Shown piece after piece: positions 9,218-18,528 of a stretch of 64,000 bases of DNA. Where the stretch lies: NCBI GenBank assembly GCA_026196775.1, contig JAPHUD010000023.1, positions 1 through 64,000 on the forward strand, in the 5' to 3' direction. Within the stretch, counting starts at the first letter, position 1. Every line of letters starts with the position of its first letter. The notes beneath the pieces are model-generated. The model searched no databases and had not been told where the DNA came from. It saw nothing but the letters and a program-made list of their open reading frames with translations. Source of the stretch: Flavobacteriales bacterium (GTDB taxonomy: Bacteria; Bacteroidota; Bacteroidia; Flavobacteriales_E; Vicingaceae). The position numbers and the translations under genes were made by a program.

Positions 9218-9266
9218 TTTTAAAATAAAAAACTAAAAGTAGTAAAATAAGCGAAAATAGCACTAA

Positions 9267-10022
9267 ATGAATCAGGAAATTTACAATTTATTAGAAGAAA
9301 AGTATTATCAGTTCAATCAATTAGAATTTATAGCATCAGACCCAATATCTATACCACATTTGTTTGATAATAAAGAAGACATTGAAATTGCTGCGTTTTT
9401 GGTGGCAACAATTGCTTGGGGACAAAGAAAAAGTATTATTAATAACGGTAAAAAAATGGTCGAGTTAATGGATTTAGCTCCTTATGATTTTATAATGAAT
9501 CATTCTGAAAATGATTTAAAGAGACTAAATAAATTTGTCCATAGAACTTTTAATTCAACTGATTTAACATTTTTCATACAATCGTTGCATCATATTTATA
9601 CTAAACATGGTGGATTGGAAAATGTTTTTGCTTTGTATCCTACCGATATGAAAAAATCGATACATCATTTTAAACAGGTGTTTTTTGAAATAGAACATCT
9701 TAAAAGAACGGAAAAACATATTGCAGATCCCTTAAAAAAATCTTCTGCTAAAAGAATAAATATGTTTTTAAGGTGGATGTGTAGAAAGGATAAAAGAGGG
9801 GTTGATTTTGGAATTTGGAGTGCCATTGAACCAAAAAGCTTAATGTGTCCGCTAGATGTTCATTCGGGAAATGTTGCCAGAAAATTAGGGCTGCTAAATA
9901 GAAAACAAAACGATTGGCAAGCGGTTGAAGAGCTTACCAACCAGTTAAGAGTTTTTGATAAGAATGACCCCGTAAAATATGATTTTAGCTTGTTTGGCTT
10001 AGGTGTTTTTGAAGGGTTTTAA
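9267..10022 (+). CDS. Conserved protein of the TIGR02757 / DUF2400 family
   Basis: The 251-residue cytoplasmic protein matches the family by its opening (LLEEKYYQFNQLEFIASDP), EIAAFLVATIAWGQRKSII (about 40-58), MFLRWMCRKDKRGVDFGIW (about 165-183) and the P-L-D-V-H-SGNVARKLGLL block (about 195-210). Families of this type are predicted to be HhH/endonuclease III-like in fold, but no biochemical role is established. The last bases overlap the end of the convergent coiled-coil lipoprotein gene by four bases, a compact arrangement with no room for a terminator. Confidence 0.85.
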   Translation: MNQEIYNLLEEKYYQFNQLEFIASDPISIPHLFDNKEDIEIAAFLVATIAWGQRKSIINNGKKMVELMDLAPYDFIMNHSENDLKRLNKFVHRTFNSTDLTFFIQSLHHIYTKHGGLENVFALYPTDMKKSIHHFKQVFFEIEHLKRTEKHIADPLKKSSAKRINMFLRWMCRKDKRGVDFGIWSAIEPKSLMCPLDVHSGNVARKLGLLNRKQNDWQAVEELTNQLRVFDKNDPVKYDFSLFGLGVFEGF

Positions 10023-10870
10023 TCAACAATAACTACCAAATATTTAGAAGCCGACCAAAAAGCTTCAGGATCTTTAATAATAATTCTATCAGCAGTTTTT
10101 TCGCCTTTAATTTCGTAAGAGCTAGAAGGGTGGTTAGTAACCACTTTGGCCTTAGTTGCAGCTAAATTAATCTCATTGGTTGTAGTAATATCAACTTGGG
10201 TAAAGTATTTTTTATTAAATTCATCAGCCAATTTTTGTGTTTTTCCAATACCAATAAAACCGCCTTCTTTGGTAATTACTCCATTTGCCAATAATTCTTT
10301 AGAAGTTCCAAAACAGTAATAAGCAGTATTTAACAAATCTTCTTGTTCTCCAAGCTCTTCTAATCTTAAGTTATATTCTTCAAAAAGTACTTTTATCTGT
10401 TCATTTGCCTGAGCTAGTTTTGTTTGTAAATCAGCAATTTGAGCATCTTTTTCTTGTACTTGAACAGCTAACATTTCAATCATTTTTTCTAACTCAGCAA
10501 TTTTTAAGTTAGATTTTTTTAATCTGTTTGATAAGGCTGCCATTTTATCTTTATTTTCTTGTAACAAACCATTAATAAGGTTGATGTCTTCAAGAATTTG
10601 CTCTTTCATATTAGGTGTAACTTCATTTCCCTTATCAAAACGAGTAGTCATTAATTTTTCTCTCTTTTTTATTTCCACCAAATTTTCTTGAATTTCGTTT
10701 AATGAAGAAATGTAAGTAAGAATTTCTTCTTCTTTACCATTCAACTCACTCATGGCACTTAAACTATCTTGTTGAAGATCGTTAATACGATTTTCTAGTT
10801 CGTCATTATTACATGAAAAAAACAAAGTAGTTACTATAAGTAGTATTAATAAATTCAATTTGTTATACAT
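10019..10870 (-). CDS. Coiled-coil lipoprotein of unknown function
   Basis: The 283-residue protein has a lipoprotein signal peptide with lipobox LFFSC and mature Cys at about residue 20, followed by NNDELEN. Residues about 25-190 form a nearly continuous heptad coiled coil (repeated L/I-K/E patterns such as KIAELEKMIEMLAVQVQEKD). The C-terminal 90 residues are globular, with GVITKEGGFIGIGKTQKL and a strand-rich tail. The layout resembles Bacteroidota proteins that databases label as Cbp1-type adhesins; I do not take that name as evidence of collagen binding. It is likely anchored to the outer or inner membrane facing the periplasm. It stands alone, convergent with the TIGR02757 gene. Confidence 0.7.
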   Translation of the reverse strand: MYNKLNLLILLIVTTLFFSCNNDELENRINDLQQDSLSAMSELNGKEEEILTYISSLNEIQENLVEIKKREKLMTTRFDKGNEVTPNMKEQILEDINLINGLLQENKDKMAALSNRLKKSNLKIAELEKMIEMLAVQVQEKDAQIADLQTKLAQANEQIKVLFEEYNLRLEELGEQEDLLNTAYYCFGTSKELLANGVITKEGGFIGIGKTQKLADEFNKKYFTQVDITTTNEINLAATKAKVVTNHPSSSYEIKGEKTADRIIIKDPEAFWSASKYLVVIVD

Positions 10871-10979
10871 AATCTGTTAGTTTTATTGATTTGTTTCTGT
10901 AATTACAAAATAAAGAAATATTTTTCCTGAATTTTGAATTGTTTAAAATTAATAATTTAAAAAAACTTAATGAACAGAA

Positions 10980-11426
10980 ATGGAAGATTTAATTGCTATT
11001 TATCATAAAGTAAATCAATTTGGAAGAGATAATGGAATGAAATTAACCATTAAAAGTCCGGGAAATATACTGTATGAAATGGAAGTGTTGGAGAAGCATT
11101 TAGCCACAAAAACTACTATTCATGGCGGTATGATAGCTGCCATGATGGATGGAGTGCTTGGAGTTGCCGCATTAACAGCAGTTGTTAAAGATAAAAGATT
11201 GGTTTCAACAGTGGAGTTTAAAATTAATTATTACCAACCCGCTTTTCTTGGAGATGTGTTAAAAGGTATTGGTAGAGTTGATTTTCAAGGGAAAAGAATT
11301 TTATCTGCTTCGGGGGAAATTTATAATCAAAATGATGAGTTGGTAGCAAAAGCTTTAGGGACATTTAATGCTTACCCTGCCGAAAAAAGTGATATTTTTG
11401 AATTTCTATCTTCTAAAAACATATAA
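10980..11426 (+). CDS. PaaI-type hotdog thioesterase
   Basis: The 148-residue protein is a single hotdog domain. The HGGMIAAMMDGVLGVAALTA helix (about residues 46-65) carries the HGG motif and the Asp on the central helix that acts in PaaI/4HBT thioesterases. The LVSTVEFKINYYQPAFLGD strand pair (about 72-92) follows the family pattern. It likely hydrolyses an acyl-CoA or aryl-CoA; the substrate cannot be told. The stop is two bases before the next gene's start, so it is probably cotranscribed with the BNR-repeat exoprotein, although the two have no obvious shared function. Confidence 0.85.
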   Translation: MEDLIAIYHKVNQFGRDNGMKLTIKSPGNILYEMEVLEKHLATKTTIHGGMIAAMMDGVLGVAALTAVVKDKRLVSTVEFKINYYQPAFLGDVLKGIGRVDFQGKRILSASGEIYNQNDELVAKALGTFNAYPAEKSDIFEFLSSKNI

Positions 11427-11428
11427 GC

Positions 11429-14400
11429 ATGCAAAATAAATTTAAAACCTTATTAATTACTGTAATAACATTGTTTTCAATTAATGTTATTGCTCAAAAA
11501 AATACTTCAGCTGAATTAAAACCTGCACTGTTTGATGCTTTTAAGTTCAGAAATGTAGGTCCGGCTCTTACTTCAGGTAGAATTGCTGATATTGCTGTTA
11601 ATCCAAACAATTTTTCTCAATACTATGTTGCAGTAGCTTCCGGTGGAGTATGGAAAACGGATAATGCAGGAACTACTTTTACCCCCATTTTTGATAGCCA
11701 AGGTGCTTATTCTATAGCATGCGTAACCATAGATCCGAATAATGAAAACGCTATTTGGGTGGGTACAGGCGAAAATAATAACCAAAGAAGTGTTGCTTAT
11801 GGCAATGGTGTTTATTTTTCTGCCGATGGGGGTAAATCATGGAAAAATATGGGGCTAAAAACTTCTGAACATATCGGAAATATTATTGTTCATCCTAAAA
11901 ATTCTAAGATAGTTTATGTTGCAGCCTATGGTCCTTTATGGAAAGAAGGGGGAGAAAGAGGTGTTTATAAAACAACTGATGGCGGTAAAACTTGGGAAAG
12001 AGTTTTGTTTATTAGTGATGATACAGGAATTTCTGAAATAGTGATGGACCCAAGAAATCCTGATGTGCTTTATGCAGCAGCTCACCAACGCAGAAGACAT
12101 GTTTTTACTTATGTTGGTGGTGGTCCAGAATCAGGAATTCATAAAACAACTGATGGCGGTAAAACTTGGGAAAAAGTGAATAAAGGATTGCCTAAAGAAG
12201 ATATTGGAAGAATTGGTTTGGCAATTTCTCCTGCTAATCCGGAATTTATATATGCTATTGTAGAAGCTGCCAACGATAAAAATGGTGGTTTTTACAGAAG
12301 CAACAATAGAGGTGCTTCATGGGAAAAAAGAGGTGATTACTCCACTAGCGGAAATTATTATCAAGAAATAATTTGCGATCCAAAAAATCCTGAAAAAGTT
12401 TATGCAATGGATACTTGGTTACATCACACAGAAGATGGTGGAAAAACTTTTAAAAAAACGGGAGAAAAACATAAACATGTGGACAACCATTGTATTTGGA
12501 TAAACCCTAATAACACTAATCATTTTTTAATAGGAACAGATGGTGGTATTTATGAAACTTGGGATGGAGGGACAACTTATCAATATAAAACGAATTTACC
12601 TGTAACTCAATTTTACAAGGTTACTGTAGATAATACCTTACCTTTTTATTACATCTATGGAGGAACGCAGGACAATAACAGTATTGGCGGACCATCAAAC
12701 ACAACAAATCATGCAGGAATTGTAAATTCAGATTGGTTTATTACTAATGGTGGTGATGGCTTTGAATCTCAGGTTGATCCAGTTGATCCCAACATTGTTT
12801 ATTCTCAAGCTCAATATGGCTGGTTGGTAAGATATGAAAAAAATAGTGGAGAAAAAGTGCCAATTCAACCATTTCCAAAGCAAGGACAACCAGCTTATAG
12901 ATGGAATTGGGATGCTCCATTATTGATTAGTCCCCATGAGCACAAGAGATTGTATTTTGCTGCCAATAAACTCTTTAAAAGTAATGATAGAGGAAATAGT
13001 TGGGAGGAAGTAAGTGGTGATTTGACGCGTCAACTTGATAGAAATAAAATGAAGGTAATGGGTAAAGTTTGGAGTATGGATGCGGTAATGAAAAATAAAT
13101 CTACTACTATTTACGGAAACATTGTTGCTTTAGATGAATCTCCATTAAAAGAAGGATTACTCTATGTTGGAACAGATGATGGTTTAATTCAGGTGAGTGA
13201 AAATGGCGGTAATTCTTGGGAGAAATACGAGAAATTTGCAGATGTACCAGAAATGACTTATGTGAATATGCTAAAAGCATCGAAACATAATCAAAAAACG
13301 GTTTATGCAGTTTTCAATAATCATAAAAGAGGGGATTTTACTCCTTATTTATTAAAAAGTGAAGATGCAGGAAAAAGTTGGAAATCTATCACAGGAAATT
13401 TACCTAAAAGCGGAGCGGTATATTCACTTGCAGAAGATCATAAAAATCCAGATTTATTATTTGCAGGGACAGAGTTTGGCGTTTTTGTAACGCTTAATGG
13501 AGGAGAAAAATGGTTTCAATTAAAATCTGGAGTACCTACTATCGCTATTAGGGATATGGAAATTCAAGAAAGAGAGAATGATTTAGTGTTGGGATCTTTT
13601 GGCAGAGGATTTTTTGTATTAGATAATTATGCCCCTTTAAGAGAATTGGCTGACAAAGAATTATTGAAGAAAAAAGCACATTTGTTCGACATAAAAAAAG
13701 GATTAATGTACATTCCCTCTCAACCTTTGGGTGGAAGAGATAAAGCATCTCAAGGTGAGAGTTATTTTACTGCCGAAAATAAACCTTTAGGAGCTGTAAT
13801 TACCTATTATTTTAGTGATACCTTAAAAACGGCTAAAGAAAAAAGGAAAGCCTTAGAAAAGAAAAATACAGATGATTATTATCCTTCTTTTGATGAAATA
13901 AGAAAAGAAGCTACAGAAGAAAAACCTTATTTCTTGTTTGTAATAAAAGATGCAACGGGTAATGAAGTCCAAAAAATTACTTCTGAAGCTAAGGCTGGAA
14001 TTAATAAAGTAGTATGGAATTATAGATATACTACGACAACCCCTATAAAGCTTAAAGAAAATAAACCGGGTAGATATGGCTCTTTTGATGTGGGACAGCT
14101 AGCTTTACCGGGAACTTATTCGGTAACCATGTATTTAGATGATAACGGAAAAGTAACTCAGTTGGCAGAGCCTAAATCTTTTGAAATTGATTTGTTGAAT
14201 AACAATAGTTTAGCAGCAGTAGATAAAAAAGCATTGTTGGTGTTTCAAAAAGAAGTAGCAGAATTAAGACGTTCTGTACAAGGAACAGGTAAGCTGATGG
14301 AAGAAGTTAAGGATAGATTAGCTCATATCAAAAAAGCCATTCAAACTTTTCCGTCTGTAGATGTTAGTTTGTTGGAAGAAGTACAAAAAATACAAGCTGA

Positions 14401-14695
14401 ATTAGAAAAAGTAAGTATTATGCTTCATGGAGATAACGCTATTGCGAAGTATGAGTTTGAAACTTATCCGAGTATTATGGATAGAATAGAAACGGTAGTT
14501 TATGGCTTATGGAATTCTACATCTGCTCCAACAACCACTTCAAAAGATAATATTGCTATTGCTAAAAATGAGTATGAACCTGCATTAACTATGGTACAGC
14601 AAAGTGTTAAAAAAGTAGAAGCATTGGAGAAAAAATTAGCGATAACACCAAGTCCTTATACACCGGGAAGAAATAGTGAATGGAAAGAGGAGTGA
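11429..14695 (+). CDS. Exported BNR / VPS10-like beta-propeller protein
   Basis: The 1088-residue protein has a signal peptide (about 1-22, ending INVIAQ) and a long repeat region (about 35-740) made of BNR/Asp-box blades. The motif TDGGKTWE appears at least twice and variants include TDNAGTTF, SADGGKSW, SNNRGASW, WDGGTTY, SNDRGNSWEE, SENGGNSWEK and SEDAGKSWKS, so two propellers of the sortilin/VPS10 or xyloglucanase type are likely. The C-terminal part (about 790-1088) has an Ig-like strand region and a helical tail with ELRRSVQGTGKLMEEV. Such proteins are often called glycosyl hydrolases, but the catalytic residues cannot be identified here, so the name should be treated with caution. No T9SS domain is visible. 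It follows the thioesterase gene by two bases. Confidence 0.8.
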   Translation: MQNKFKTLLITVITLFSINVIAQKNTSAELKPALFDAFKFRNVGPALTSGRIADIAVNPNNFSQYYVAVASGGVWKTDNAGTTFTPIFDSQGAYSIACVTIDPNNENAIWVGTGENNNQRSVAYGNGVYFSADGGKSWKNMGLKTSEHIGNIIVHPKNSKIVYVAAYGPLWKEGGERGVYKTTDGGKTWERVLFISDDTGISEIVMDPRNPDVLYAAAHQRRRHVFTYVGGGPESGIHKTTDGGKTWEKVNKGLPKEDIGRIGLAISPANPEFIYAIVEAANDKNGGFYRSNNRGASWEKRGDYSTSGNYYQEIICDPKNPEKVYAMDTWLHHTEDGGKTFKKTGEKHKHVDNHCIWINPNNTNHFLIGTDGGIYETWDGGTTYQYKTNLPVTQFYKVTVDNTLPFYYIYGGTQDNNSIGGPSNTTNHAGIVNSDWFITNGGDGFESQVDPVDPNIVYSQAQYGWLVRYEKNSGEKVPIQPFPKQGQPAYRWNWDAPLLISPHEHKRLYFAANKLFKSNDRGNSWEEVSGDLTRQLDRNKMKVMGKVWSMDAVMKNKSTTIYGNIVALDESPLKEGLLYVGTDDGLIQVSENGGNSWEKYEKFADVPEMTYVNMLKASKHNQKTVYAVFNNHKRGDFTPYLLKSEDAGKSWKSITGNLPKSGAVYSLAEDHKNPDLLFAGTEFGVFVTLNGGEKWFQLKSGVPTIAIRDMEIQERENDLVLGSFGRGFFVLDNYAPLRELADKELLKKKAHLFDIKKGLMYIPSQPLGGRDKASQGESYFTAENKPLGAVITYYFSDTLKTAKEKRKALEKKNTDDYYPSFDEIRKEATEEKPYFLFVIKDATGNEVQKITSEAKAGINKVVWNYRYTTTTPIKLKENKPGRYGSFDVGQLALPGTYSVTMYLDDNGKVTQLAEPKSFEIDLLNNNSLAAVDKKALLVFQKEVAELRRSVQGTGKLMEEVKDRLAHIKKAIQTFPSVDVSLLEEVQKIQAELEKVSIMLHGDNAIAKYEFETYPSIMDRIETVVYGLWNSTSAPTTTSKDNIAIAKNEYEPALTMVQQSVKKVEALEKKLAITPSPYTPGRNSEWKEE

Positions 14696-14748
14696 TGATA
14701 GGAAATGAGAGACTAGAATAGAAATTGATGATTAACAAATAACGATTA

Positions 14749-15285
14749 ATGAAGTATAGAAAAGTAGCTAATGATGAGTTAAACAGGTTGAGTGAGGATG
14801 ATTTTAAGCAAGAACAAAAACAGCCAATAATTATCGTATTAGATAATATTAGAAGTTTAAACAATATAGGTTCGGTGTTCAGAACAGCGGATGCTTTTTT
14901 AATTAAAGCAATTTATTTATGTGGTATTACCGCTCAACCACCTCACAGAGAGATACAAAAAACTGCTTTAGGAGCAACAGAAACCGTTGAATGGAAATAT
15001 TTTAGTTCAACCATTGAAGCCGTTAATGAGTTAAAAAGTTTGAACCATAAACTTATTGCTATTGAGCAGACAGAAAATAGCACCATGCTGAATGATTTTA
15101 AATGTAGCAAAGATGAACCATTGGCATTAATATTCGGAAATGAAGTACTTGGTGTAGAGCAAGAAGTAATTAATGAAGTAGATGAAGTAGTTGAAATTCC
15201 CCAATATGGCACCAAACATTCTTTAAATATTTCGGTAAGTGTTGGCGTAGTGGTTTGGGATGTGTTTAATAAAATGCAACAATAA
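14749..15285 (+). CDS. SpoU/TrmH-family RNA 2'-O-methyltransferase
   Basis: The 178-residue protein is a SPOUT-class methyltransferase without the N-terminal substrate-binding extension of RlmB. Motif 1 is LDNIRSLNNIGSVFRTAD (about residues 32-49), motif 2 is LALIFGNEVLGVEQEV (about 125-140) and motif 3 is HSLNISVSVGVVVWDVF (about 157-173), which together form the SAM-binding knot. The Asn and Arg in motif 1 are intact, so it should be active. It methylates tRNA or rRNA ribose; the target is unknown. The start lies in a short gap containing one copy of a repeated intergenic word. The gene is convergent with the following T9SS cargo gene (one-base gap). Confidence 0.88.
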   Translation: MKYRKVANDELNRLSEDDFKQEQKQPIIIVLDNIRSLNNIGSVFRTADAFLIKAIYLCGITAQPPHREIQKTALGATETVEWKYFSSTIEAVNELKSLNHKLIAIEQTENSTMLNDFKCSKDEPLALIFGNEVLGVEQEVINEVDEVVEIPQYGTKHSLNISVSVGVVVWDVFNKMQQ

Positions 15286-15286
15286 A

Positions 15287-16180
15287 CTACTGTACAATTA
15301 ATTTTCCTGTAACTTGTTTTCCATCAGTTAACAACTGATAAAAGTACATGCCTTTTGGATGTGATAACAAATTCAATTGGGTATTGTTTTGAGTGATTTT
15401 TTGTTCGACAATTACTTTCCCCGTTATATCAAAAATAGTGAGTTTAGTCTCTTGAAAAGGAGCGTTAATACCAAATTTAAATGAGCCATTGCTTGGATTA
15501 GGATAAACGATTACTTGTTCTTGCAGCTTACTTTTTTCATCAATGCTTGTTATTATTTCCTCACAATCATTTACCAATTGGTAATTTAGTAAACTGTCGT
15601 TATAACAACGAAACGGACCAGGAGAAGGATCTACTGTGGCAAAAATGGGTAATAAATAATTATCACTACCAATGTCTTTTATTATTTTAGAACCAAAATA
15701 CCACGAGGGTTCTAAGCTTGTAATGTATTGTACTTTTTTTGAAACCCCACCTATTATTTCATTTTTTGTAGAATCCACTAAAATAGGAATTAAAGTATCT
15801 AAATTATTGCCAGAATAATATGGTTCAACTACAAAAATAGTATCGCCCTGATTAGCATTAAAATCATACAACAAATGAAATTGATTATATACAAATAAGT
15901 AAACTTTGTTGGAGTCTGAAAAAATAACTTCACCTTGTAAGCTCGTTGGAGAAGATGCAGGTGGAAAGTGAGTGGCATTTAGTTTTTTTGCATTTTTACT
16001 AAGTACTGTTGTGTCTTTCACTGACTCTATCAATATATAACCTTGGCTTGGAGAACTAAATTCAGGAAAACTATAATGCCACTTTGCTCCAACAGGTGCA
16101 AAATCTTGCCCATAATTAGTAACAGTAATAAATAAGAAAATAAATATGAATAAAAGATATCTAAGCATGTTAACAAACAT
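15287..16180 (-). CDS. T9SS cargo protein of unknown function
   Basis: The 297-residue protein has a signal peptide (about 1-24; hydrophobic YLLFIFIFLFITV) and an unassigned middle region that begins DFAPVGAKWHYSFPEF, a form seen in other uncharacterised Bacteroidota exoproteins. The last 75 residues are a type A T9SS sorting domain: VYPNPSNGSFKFGI, LTIFDITGKVIVEQ and GMYFYQLLTDGKQVTGKLIV. It should end up on the cell surface or in the medium. A cysteine pair (RCYNDSLLNYQLVNDCEE region) could form a disulphide. No catalytic motif is recognised. Confidence 0.8.
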   Translation of the reverse strand: MFVNMLRYLLFIFIFLFITVTNYGQDFAPVGAKWHYSFPEFSSPSQGYILIESVKDTTVLSKNAKKLNATHFPPASSPTSLQGEVIFSDSNKVYLFVYNQFHLLYDFNANQGDTIFVVEPYYSGNNLDTLIPILVDSTKNEIIGGVSKKVQYITSLEPSWYFGSKIIKDIGSDNYLLPIFATVDPSPGPFRCYNDSLLNYQLVNDCEEIITSIDEKSKLQEQVIVYPNPSNGSFKFGINAPFQETKLTIFDITGKVIVEQKITQNNTQLNLLSHPKGMYFYQLLTDGKQVTGKLIVQ

Positions 16181-16298
16181 AAAACAATTTTAGATTTTTA
16201 CCAAATTTATTTTTAGTTTACTTCATTAATAAAGAACAGGTTAAAGATAAATGCATTGAGTATTTTTAATTTTAAAAAAGATAGTGCAGTTTCATATA

Positions 16299-17297
16299 TT
16301 ACTCAACAACTTCAATAGCTTCAGTAAGTTTTGGAGTGGAGTAGGAGCTTAAGGAGCCTTCTTCATTGGTATAAATAAGCAAAGCCTCTAATGTCGGGTT
16401 GGTTTTTAATATTTCTTTGCTTTTTTCTAGTCCAACAACCATAAAAGCAGTGGCGTAAGCATCTGCTAAAGCACAGTTATTAGTAACAACAGTAGCACTT
16501 AATAAAGTATGTCTCACAGGGTAACCAGTAACAGGGTTAATGGTATGAGAATATTTTATCCCATCTTTTTCATAAAACTTTCTGTAATTGCCAGATGTTG
16601 CTAACGCAGCATTTTCTAATTTAATAACAGCTTCTAATATTCTTTCTTCCTGATTTTCTATAGGTTTATCTATGCCTATTCGCCAAGATTTCTTTGCTGC
16701 ATTTTTTCCTTTGGCAATAATTTCTCCGCCAACTTCTATCATGTAATTTTTTACATTTTTTTTATCAAAAAAATCAGCAATAACGTCAACAGTATAGCCT
16801 TGAGCTATAGCATTAAAATCTAACATCATATTTTTATTTTGCTTAATGGCGATATTGTCTTTAATCGTAATCAAATCAAAATTGGTAAATTGTAATAAGC
16901 TATCAATAGTAGCACTATCTGTTTTTTCGGTGTTTTTAAAGCCAAATCCCCAAGCATTTACTAAATGCGTAACAGTAGGGTTAAAAGCACCTCCTGTTGT
17001 TGTGTAAACCTCTTTAGCCATGTTAAAAACATCAATAAAATAAGCATCAACTTCCAATACACTATCTGCTTGATTAAAATTAGTGATGATAGAACGTTTG
17101 TTGTAGGTAGATAGTGAATTATCTATGGCAATTAAAATAGAATCTACCGAGCGTTGAAAATTTCTGTCATCTATATATAAAATTTGGTAGGTTGTACCTT
17201 GGGCATATCCTTTTACCTCGTTGGGAGCCTTTTTTTTGGAACTTGTATTACATGCAATAAAAGATAAAAAAGTAAGCGTAAATAATAGATATCTCAT
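16299..17297 (-). CDS. apbE: FAD:protein FMN transferase (ApbE family lipoprotein)
   Basis: With the start at 17297 the protein has 332 residues and begins with a lipoprotein signal MRYLLFTLTFLSFIAC; the open frame extends 18 codons further upstream, but that extension would spoil the signal and enter the promoter of the divergent gene. ApbE attaches FMN covalently to threonine residues of redox proteins such as NqrB/NqrC or RnfG, outside the inner membrane. Family features are the QGTTYQILY start, LSTYNKRSIITNFNQ, the GGAFNPTVTHLVNAWGFG block (about 118-135), DFNAIAQGYTVDVIADF, VGGEIIAKG (about 195) and HTINPVTGYPVRHTL (about 252). No NQR or RNF genes are in the window. Confidence 0.92.
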   Translation of the reverse strand: MRYLLFTLTFLSFIACNTSSKKKAPNEVKGYAQGTTYQILYIDDRNFQRSVDSILIAIDNSLSTYNKRSIITNFNQADSVLEVDAYFIDVFNMAKEVYTTTGGAFNPTVTHLVNAWGFGFKNTEKTDSATIDSLLQFTNFDLITIKDNIAIKQNKNMMLDFNAIAQGYTVDVIADFFDKKNVKNYMIEVGGEIIAKGKNAAKKSWRIGIDKPIENQEERILEAVIKLENAALATSGNYRKFYEKDGIKYSHTINPVTGYPVRHTLLSATVVTNNCALADAYATAFMVVGLEKSKEILKTNPTLEALLIYTNEEGSLSSYSTPKLTEAIEVVE

Positions 17298-17336
17298 TTT
17301 GTTATGAAAGGTTAAAAATTGATGATAAAATAATCG

Positions 17337-17370
17337 TTGACAAAGAAACAAAAAAATATTGCTAATTTTG
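17337..17370 (+). promoter_or_regulatory. Promoter of def, predicting an almost leaderless mRNA
   Basis: TTG (17337-17339) and a perfect TAATTTTG box (17363-17370) are separated by 23 bases. The box ends four bases before the def ATG at 17375, so transcription would begin at or just beside the start codon. Confidence 0.5.
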
Positions 17371-17374
17371 TTTT

Positions 17375-17953
17375 ATGATATTACCAATTGTAGCTTACGG
17401 AGATCCGGTTTTGAGAAAGGAAACCGAAGAGATAGATGCTAACTATCCTGATTTAAAACAACTTATTGCTGATATGTTTGAAACTATGTATCACTCAAAA
17501 GGTGTTGGGTTGGCAGCTCCACAAATAGGATTACCTATACGTTTGTTTATTGTTGATGCAGCAGGCTTTAATGAAGATGGAGAAGCTCCTGAATTAGAAG
17601 GTTTTAAGCGCGTATTCATCAATCCTATTATTATTGAAGAAAAAGGTAAGGAATGGAAATTTGAAGAAGGTTGTTTAAGTATTCCCGGAATCAGAGAAGA
17701 AGTTTCCAGAAAACCTGAACTGACTATTGAATATTACAATGAAAACTTTGAATTGGTGGAAGAAAAGTTAGATGGATTAGGAGCAAGAGTTGTACAGCAT
17801 GAGTATGACCATATTGAAGGTGTATTGTTTATCGATAAAATTAATCCGCTAAAAAAACAATTAATTAAAAGCCGACTAAATGCTATCACTAAAGGTGAAA
17901 TTAAAGTTGGCTACAGAATGAAATTTCCATTATTAAAAAATAAATCATTATGA
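17375..17953 (+). CDS. def: Peptide deformylase
   Basis: The 192-residue enzyme removes the formyl group from the N-terminal Met of new proteins at the ribosome. All three family motifs are present: GVGLAAPQIG (about residues 46-55), EGCLSIPG (about 107-114, with the metal-binding Cys) and QHEYDHIEG (about 149-157, with the two metal-binding His and catalytic Glu). The ILPIVAYGDPVLRKETE start is standard for Bacteroidota deformylases, which supports the ATG choice. The stop overlaps the ATG of the next gene (ATGA), so the two are translationally coupled. The apparent promoter lies directly against the start codon. Confidence 0.96.
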   Translation: MILPIVAYGDPVLRKETEEIDANYPDLKQLIADMFETMYHSKGVGLAAPQIGLPIRLFIVDAAGFNEDGEAPELEGFKRVFINPIIIEEKGKEWKFEEGCLSIPGIREEVSRKPELTIEYYNENFELVEEKLDGLGARVVQHEYDHIEGVLFIDKINPLKKQLIKSRLNAITKGEIKVGYRMKFPLLKNKSL

Positions 17954-18528
17954 TAAAAAAAGCATTAATTTTTATGAGTGTTGCCTTATTGGGTGTTTTT
18001 GTAGCTTGTTCAGGTTCTTCAGATCAAGATATAGTTGTTGAAAAAAATGAAGAAGTAAAAGATACTATAGTAGATACTCTTGAAGAAAGAATTGCTTTAA
18101 TAGATAATTATTCGTTGATTTTAGCTAATGACACTACTGGGGTTCATAGAGAAGTTGCAGAAAAATTATTATTAGCTTACGAAGATTTTTTAAAACACCA
18201 TAGTTTTGAAAGCATCTCTAAAGAATATCAATTTAGAGCAGGAGAATTAGCAAAAGCAATAAACAAACCTCATTTGGCTATAAAACATCTTAATGGGTTG
18301 TTAGAAAGAGACCCTGACCATGAAAGAGCTCCTTTAGCATTGTTTTATAAAGCTACTATTGTTGGAGATATGCTTAATGAAGATGAAAATGCTAAAATGC
18401 TTTATCAAGAATTTATAGATAAATATCCCGATCATCCTTTAGCAGAAAGTGCTAAAGAGTCTATTAAATTGCAAGGAAAATCTCTTGATGAAATTGTAAA
18501 AGAGTTTGAAAAGAAAAACAAGTCTTAA
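17950..18528 (+). CDS. TPR-containing lipoprotein
   Basis: The 192-residue protein has a lipoprotein signal ending LLGVFVAC (Cys at about residue 20). An acidic linker is followed by alpha-helical repeats that resemble tetratricopeptide or YfiO-type repeats (about 70-185), with lines such as RAGELAKAINKPHLAIKHL and ALFYKATIVGDMLNEDENA and a DKYPDHPLAESA segment. It is probably anchored in the periplasm and binds a partner protein. It is coupled to def by a four-base overlap; def followed by a TPR protein seems to be a conserved neighbourhood in flavobacteria (recalled, not checked). It is convergent with murB, with overlapping ends. Confidence 0.75.
   Translation: MIKKALIFMSVALLGVFVACSGSSDQDIVVEKNEEVKDTIVDTLEERIALIDNYSLILANDTTGVHREVAEKLLLAYEDFLKHHSFESISKEYQFRAGELAKAINKPHLAIKHLNGLLERDPDHERAPLALFYKATIVGDMLNEDENAKMLYQEFIDKYPDHPLAESAKESIKLQGKSLDEIVKEFEKKNKS

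Noticed and set aside
17298-17351. Longer N-terminus for ApbE
   Set aside because: The extension would put 18 residues before a clear lipoprotein signal peptide and overlap the def promoter region.
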